DNA from: Sinohyriopsis cumingii
Lineage: Eukaryota; Mollusca; Bivalvia; Unionida; Unionidae
DNA length: 64,000 nucleotides
Direction of reading: 5' to 3'
Assembly (NCBI GenBank): GCA_028554795.2
Contig: CM068824.1
Location: 163,054,130 to 163,118,129, forward strand
The notes under the pieces were generated by a model. That model made no database searches. It was not told where the DNA came from and saw only the letters and a list, made by a program, of their open reading frames with translations. The position numbers and the translations under genes are program-made. This document shows, one piece after another, positions 61,091 to 64,000 of this stretch (the stretch's first letter is position 1; each line of letters starts with the position of its first letter).

Positions 61091-61954
61091 TGGAACACAC
61101 AGACACACACACACGATTTGAATCAGTGAATACATGCTTATTATGCAATTTTTTTAAAATTTATGAACATTTTTAAGAAATATTTCCAGCAGAAAGAAAT
61201 AAGGGTTGTGTGTGCATTTATTTCTTTACAGTGTGTGCCACATTGTAACATGTATGTCAGCATTTAAATACTAAATGGCCTCAAGGAGGATTAGGTCCAT
61301 GCAGCATCACCCATGTTAAACACATTCTTATTAGTAATACTATTATTATTAGATTCATACAGCTGACAGTGTCACCCATGTTAAAAAAGTTCATACTATT
61401 AGTGCTATTGTTATTTTTTAATATTGAGTTATTCCCGGGGCTGCATCTTTGCAGGACGTTTAACTGTGCTCACAAATAGTCTTAAATGAAATAATAACTT
61501 GATTTAATGAACTAAAAGCCAGTCCATTAATCCATTTGACTGCATGGAATAAGTTGAATAGTTGTGCTATTTAACATTTGTTCAATAATTTTAATTGCAA
61601 ATAGAATTTTCCCAAAATACATATTACACATTCGAGGAATCGTTTGTACAAGTAGTGATGTACTGGGTAGCCTGAATTGTGTTCAAATGTTTTATTTGTG
61701 TCTGGAGCATAACTCTGCTAGATGCAGTAGCACTAAGTGCAATACTGATGCACAAGTACTAAATGTGTTACAACTCTTCAGGAACAAGTAGGAATTTATA
61801 TTTTGGTTTTCGGGTCATAAGATCAAGGTCTTTGAATTACTGTAATAAATCCATTAATGGAAATATCACATTCATTATAATGCAGGTATCAGCAGCTTAA
61901 TTTAATTTTATAAATGATCACATTTACCTGGTGAGATGTACATATAGCAACTAA

Positions 61955-62132
61955 ACTCACTTATAAGTCTAGTCGAACTGCAGATGCATAATGTGCCAGC
62001 AGATCTGGGTCTGTGTCGTTTTTTGTTCTACTGATTACTCCAGACAAACTGCATAAACCTTGATTGGCCAGCACATTATGTAAAGGCAGATCTGGATCTG
62101 TGCAGTTTGCATTTGGACTTGTCAGCAAGTAC
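61955..62132 (+). repeat. Palindromic hairpin element, copy 10
   Basis: ACTCACTTATAAGTCTAGTC at the left, the centre TTTGTTCTACTGATTACTCC, then GGCCAGCACATTATGTAAAG and GGACTTGTCAGCAAGTACAG at the right. Confidence 0.8.
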
Positions 62133-64000
62133 AGATGGTAGTTGAAACTTCCAGTTCTGGAAGATCTGTTAAAAATATACCAGTTGCAAAACATGCATAC
62201 ATTATTTGGCTTCTTAAGGTAACAGTAGGCCTCCTGAATTGCATTTTCCTTTTGTTCTACATCTGATGCAGAATGTGCTGTTGAATTCATCATGAAGTAT
62301 CATCTAAAGCATACTACAGGGAAGACAGTCTTTTCTGGTGACACTTGCTAGTGTCATCAATGTAGTGTAGCTTACAAAGAAAAGGGATGAAAGTCTGGTC
62401 AAAGCATGTAGCTACTTGGGCATTCATCTTGGGCATTCATCTTGTGAGTCTCAGTTCAAAATGGTTGATTAGTTGAGAGAGGCCACTTATGTTAATTTTT
62501 ATCTATGCAGTTTTAATAAGTAAAGTAGTAACATTGTATGTAATTCAACTAATCAGAGAGATTGTGAGAAAAGGGAAAAAATTGTTAAATTGTTTATTTT
62601 TTATGTATATTGACGTGATCATAGTTGGGAACAAAGGATTGTATATACATGTACTTGCTTAATGAAGATAGTAGAGTTGGGATAAATCCTGAACAAGATG
62701 GTTTCATTAATTTTGCTGTAATAGTACTGTTTATTTTAACAAACTATATTTTAATGAGACAGTTTATAATGAGAATTTGTAGTTTTGCTTAGAAAGGTCC
62801 CAAAGAGTGGTACATTACTAAAAAAAATTTTCTTTGTTTCCTTTTGGGGTCGCTCACCAGTTATATACTTTTGAGAGAGTGATGAATGTAAGGTGCAGTT
62901 GTTTGCATTTAAAACAGGCACATTGGTGTGAATTTTAGCATACCTCTATGCTACTTTGATGTAATGTGGCTGACATTTCTTTAGATATTGTACTTTTGGA
63001 AATTGAACATGATCTAAGCACGCTGCTGACTAAAATGACTGCTCTCTTCTTCTCAAAAAAATAGCCTGAATTAGTCTAAAGTACACTATCCTTAGTAACT
63101 ATTAAAATTTGGAAAATTAATTTTGCCATTCTAGACAATACCAGCCTCTGAAAGTGCAATGAAGGAATTATCAAATATATAAAATGTAAAATAAAGTTTT
63201 CATGTTTTTATTTTACATTTTACCTCTGAAGTTCAGGAAGTGAAAATGATCAAGTGAAGCTAGCACTTTTTTGAAAGGTGCACATCTGGAGTAGGGCCAA
63301 GCTGTATCTTTAACCCATATTACACCCATCAGTCATACACCAAAATAAAGGGAATAAAAGGTTATTTGACCAGTACCTAAGGTATACAAAGTCTTTTTTA
63401 AATAGCTGGTATAACCAGTGAGGAAACCAGTGGAAATTCTTTTCCTTTAAAATTCTAACCCTCTGCAAAATACACAACTGTAGAGTGCCACCTTTAGTTG
63501 GTCTAAATGGTAGTTTTAACACATTGTTGGCTATATCATACAAAGCTACTGTAGCTCAGCAACAACAACAACAACAGATTCCCATGCACCAAGGACGACT
63601 TAGTTCAATTATTAAGACAATATATATTATTTTTTTCTACCACCCAGTTCAGATAACAACTGCTTTGGAATTGATCCATTTCACCAAAATGAAATTGGAA
63701 AATTTTGACAAATATTGTATGCTTTTAAGTAAGCATTGCACTTACCTGGTGAAATGCCATCTTTCCTCTTAGATTTTTTTTTCACGATGAAGTTTGTTAT
63801 ATAAGAATACTGTTGGTGATATGGAACTCATGTGCTTTATAAACAGCCAGGTTAAATGCTACCTACTTGTAGAATGCAAGTTGAGACTTGTAATGGGAAG
63901 TAAATATATATGTTTATTTCACCAGGTACATGTGATACTTAAATTGTACATTTGTTTTAAAATATCACAGTTTTGACGTATGTATGTTTAGATTTCCAGA
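62133..64000. other. 3' end of the window, intronic
   Basis: It contains a speculative last exon at 63135 and a (CAA)n run at 63560-63577. The next real kinesin exon was not found. Confidence 0.4.
63135..63182 (+). CDS. Speculative alternative last exon
   Basis: The acceptor-like TTTTGCCATTCTAG is followed by a phase-0 frame, TIPASESAMKELSNI then stop, with an AATAAA at 63190. It could splice in frame to the exon ending at 59720 and end the protein just after the FHA region. The poly(A) signal would be only about 8 bp past the stop, which is unusual, and the residues match nothing known to me. Probably chance. Confidence 0.12.
   Translation, partial: TIPASESAMKELSNI

Overview
The window is AT-rich animal nuclear DNA. 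It has long introns and dense transposon, SINE and minisatellite content, and no bacterial-style gene packing. One host gene is recognisable on the + strand: a kinesin-3 family motor gene, most like the KIF28/KLP6-type subgroup. Eight exons (14552-59720) join in phase and encode, in order, the end of the motor domain, the neck and coiled coil, a linker, an FHA domain and the segment after it. Both ends of the gene lie outside the window or were not found. The repeat types suggest a mollusc or other lophotrochozoan. That assignment rests on general resemblance and no species is claimed.

Layout. 1-14.5 kb: probably intron or upstream sequence, holding a possible 29-nt motor-domain microexon (5267-5295), a decayed antisense pogo/Tigger-like transposase (about 5.65-7.17 kb), a piggyBac-type MITE with TTAA on both sides (7402-8105), a decayed DIRS-like retroelement (about 10.6-12.2 kb) and a tRNA-derived SINE with a duplicated head. 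14.5-28.4 kb: the last motor exons, separated by a 12.7-kb intron full of degenerate tandem repeats, nested SINEs, a hAT-like MITE and long hairpins. 28.4-39.8 kb: an 11.4-kb intron with a possible 15-nt in-phase microexon (33215-33229), LINE and SINE relics and minisatellites. 39.8-48 kb: coiled-coil exon, a 5'-truncated LINE, two SINEs side by side and a 64-bp minisatellite. 48-59.7 kb: linker and FHA exons with several minisatellites, including a 1-kb array of about 45-bp units. 59.7-64 kb: an intron with an antisense CR1/L2-like LINE 3' end.

The most notable unannotated structure is a dispersed palindromic element of about 100-260 bp. At least ten copies (about 17.8, 29.0, 29.5, 35.5, 39.6, 44.7, 50.2, 56.1, 58.6 and 62.0 kb) carry outer inverted repeats around one to three inner hairpins with stems like AGACCCAGATCTGCCA/TGGCAGATCTGGGTCT. 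All but the first lie in introns downstream of the motor exons, and the copies that can be oriented are almost all in one orientation. No CRISPR, operon, intact transposase or functional tRNA gene is seen. Database assignments (kinesin subgroup, transposon clades) come from reading motifs by eye.
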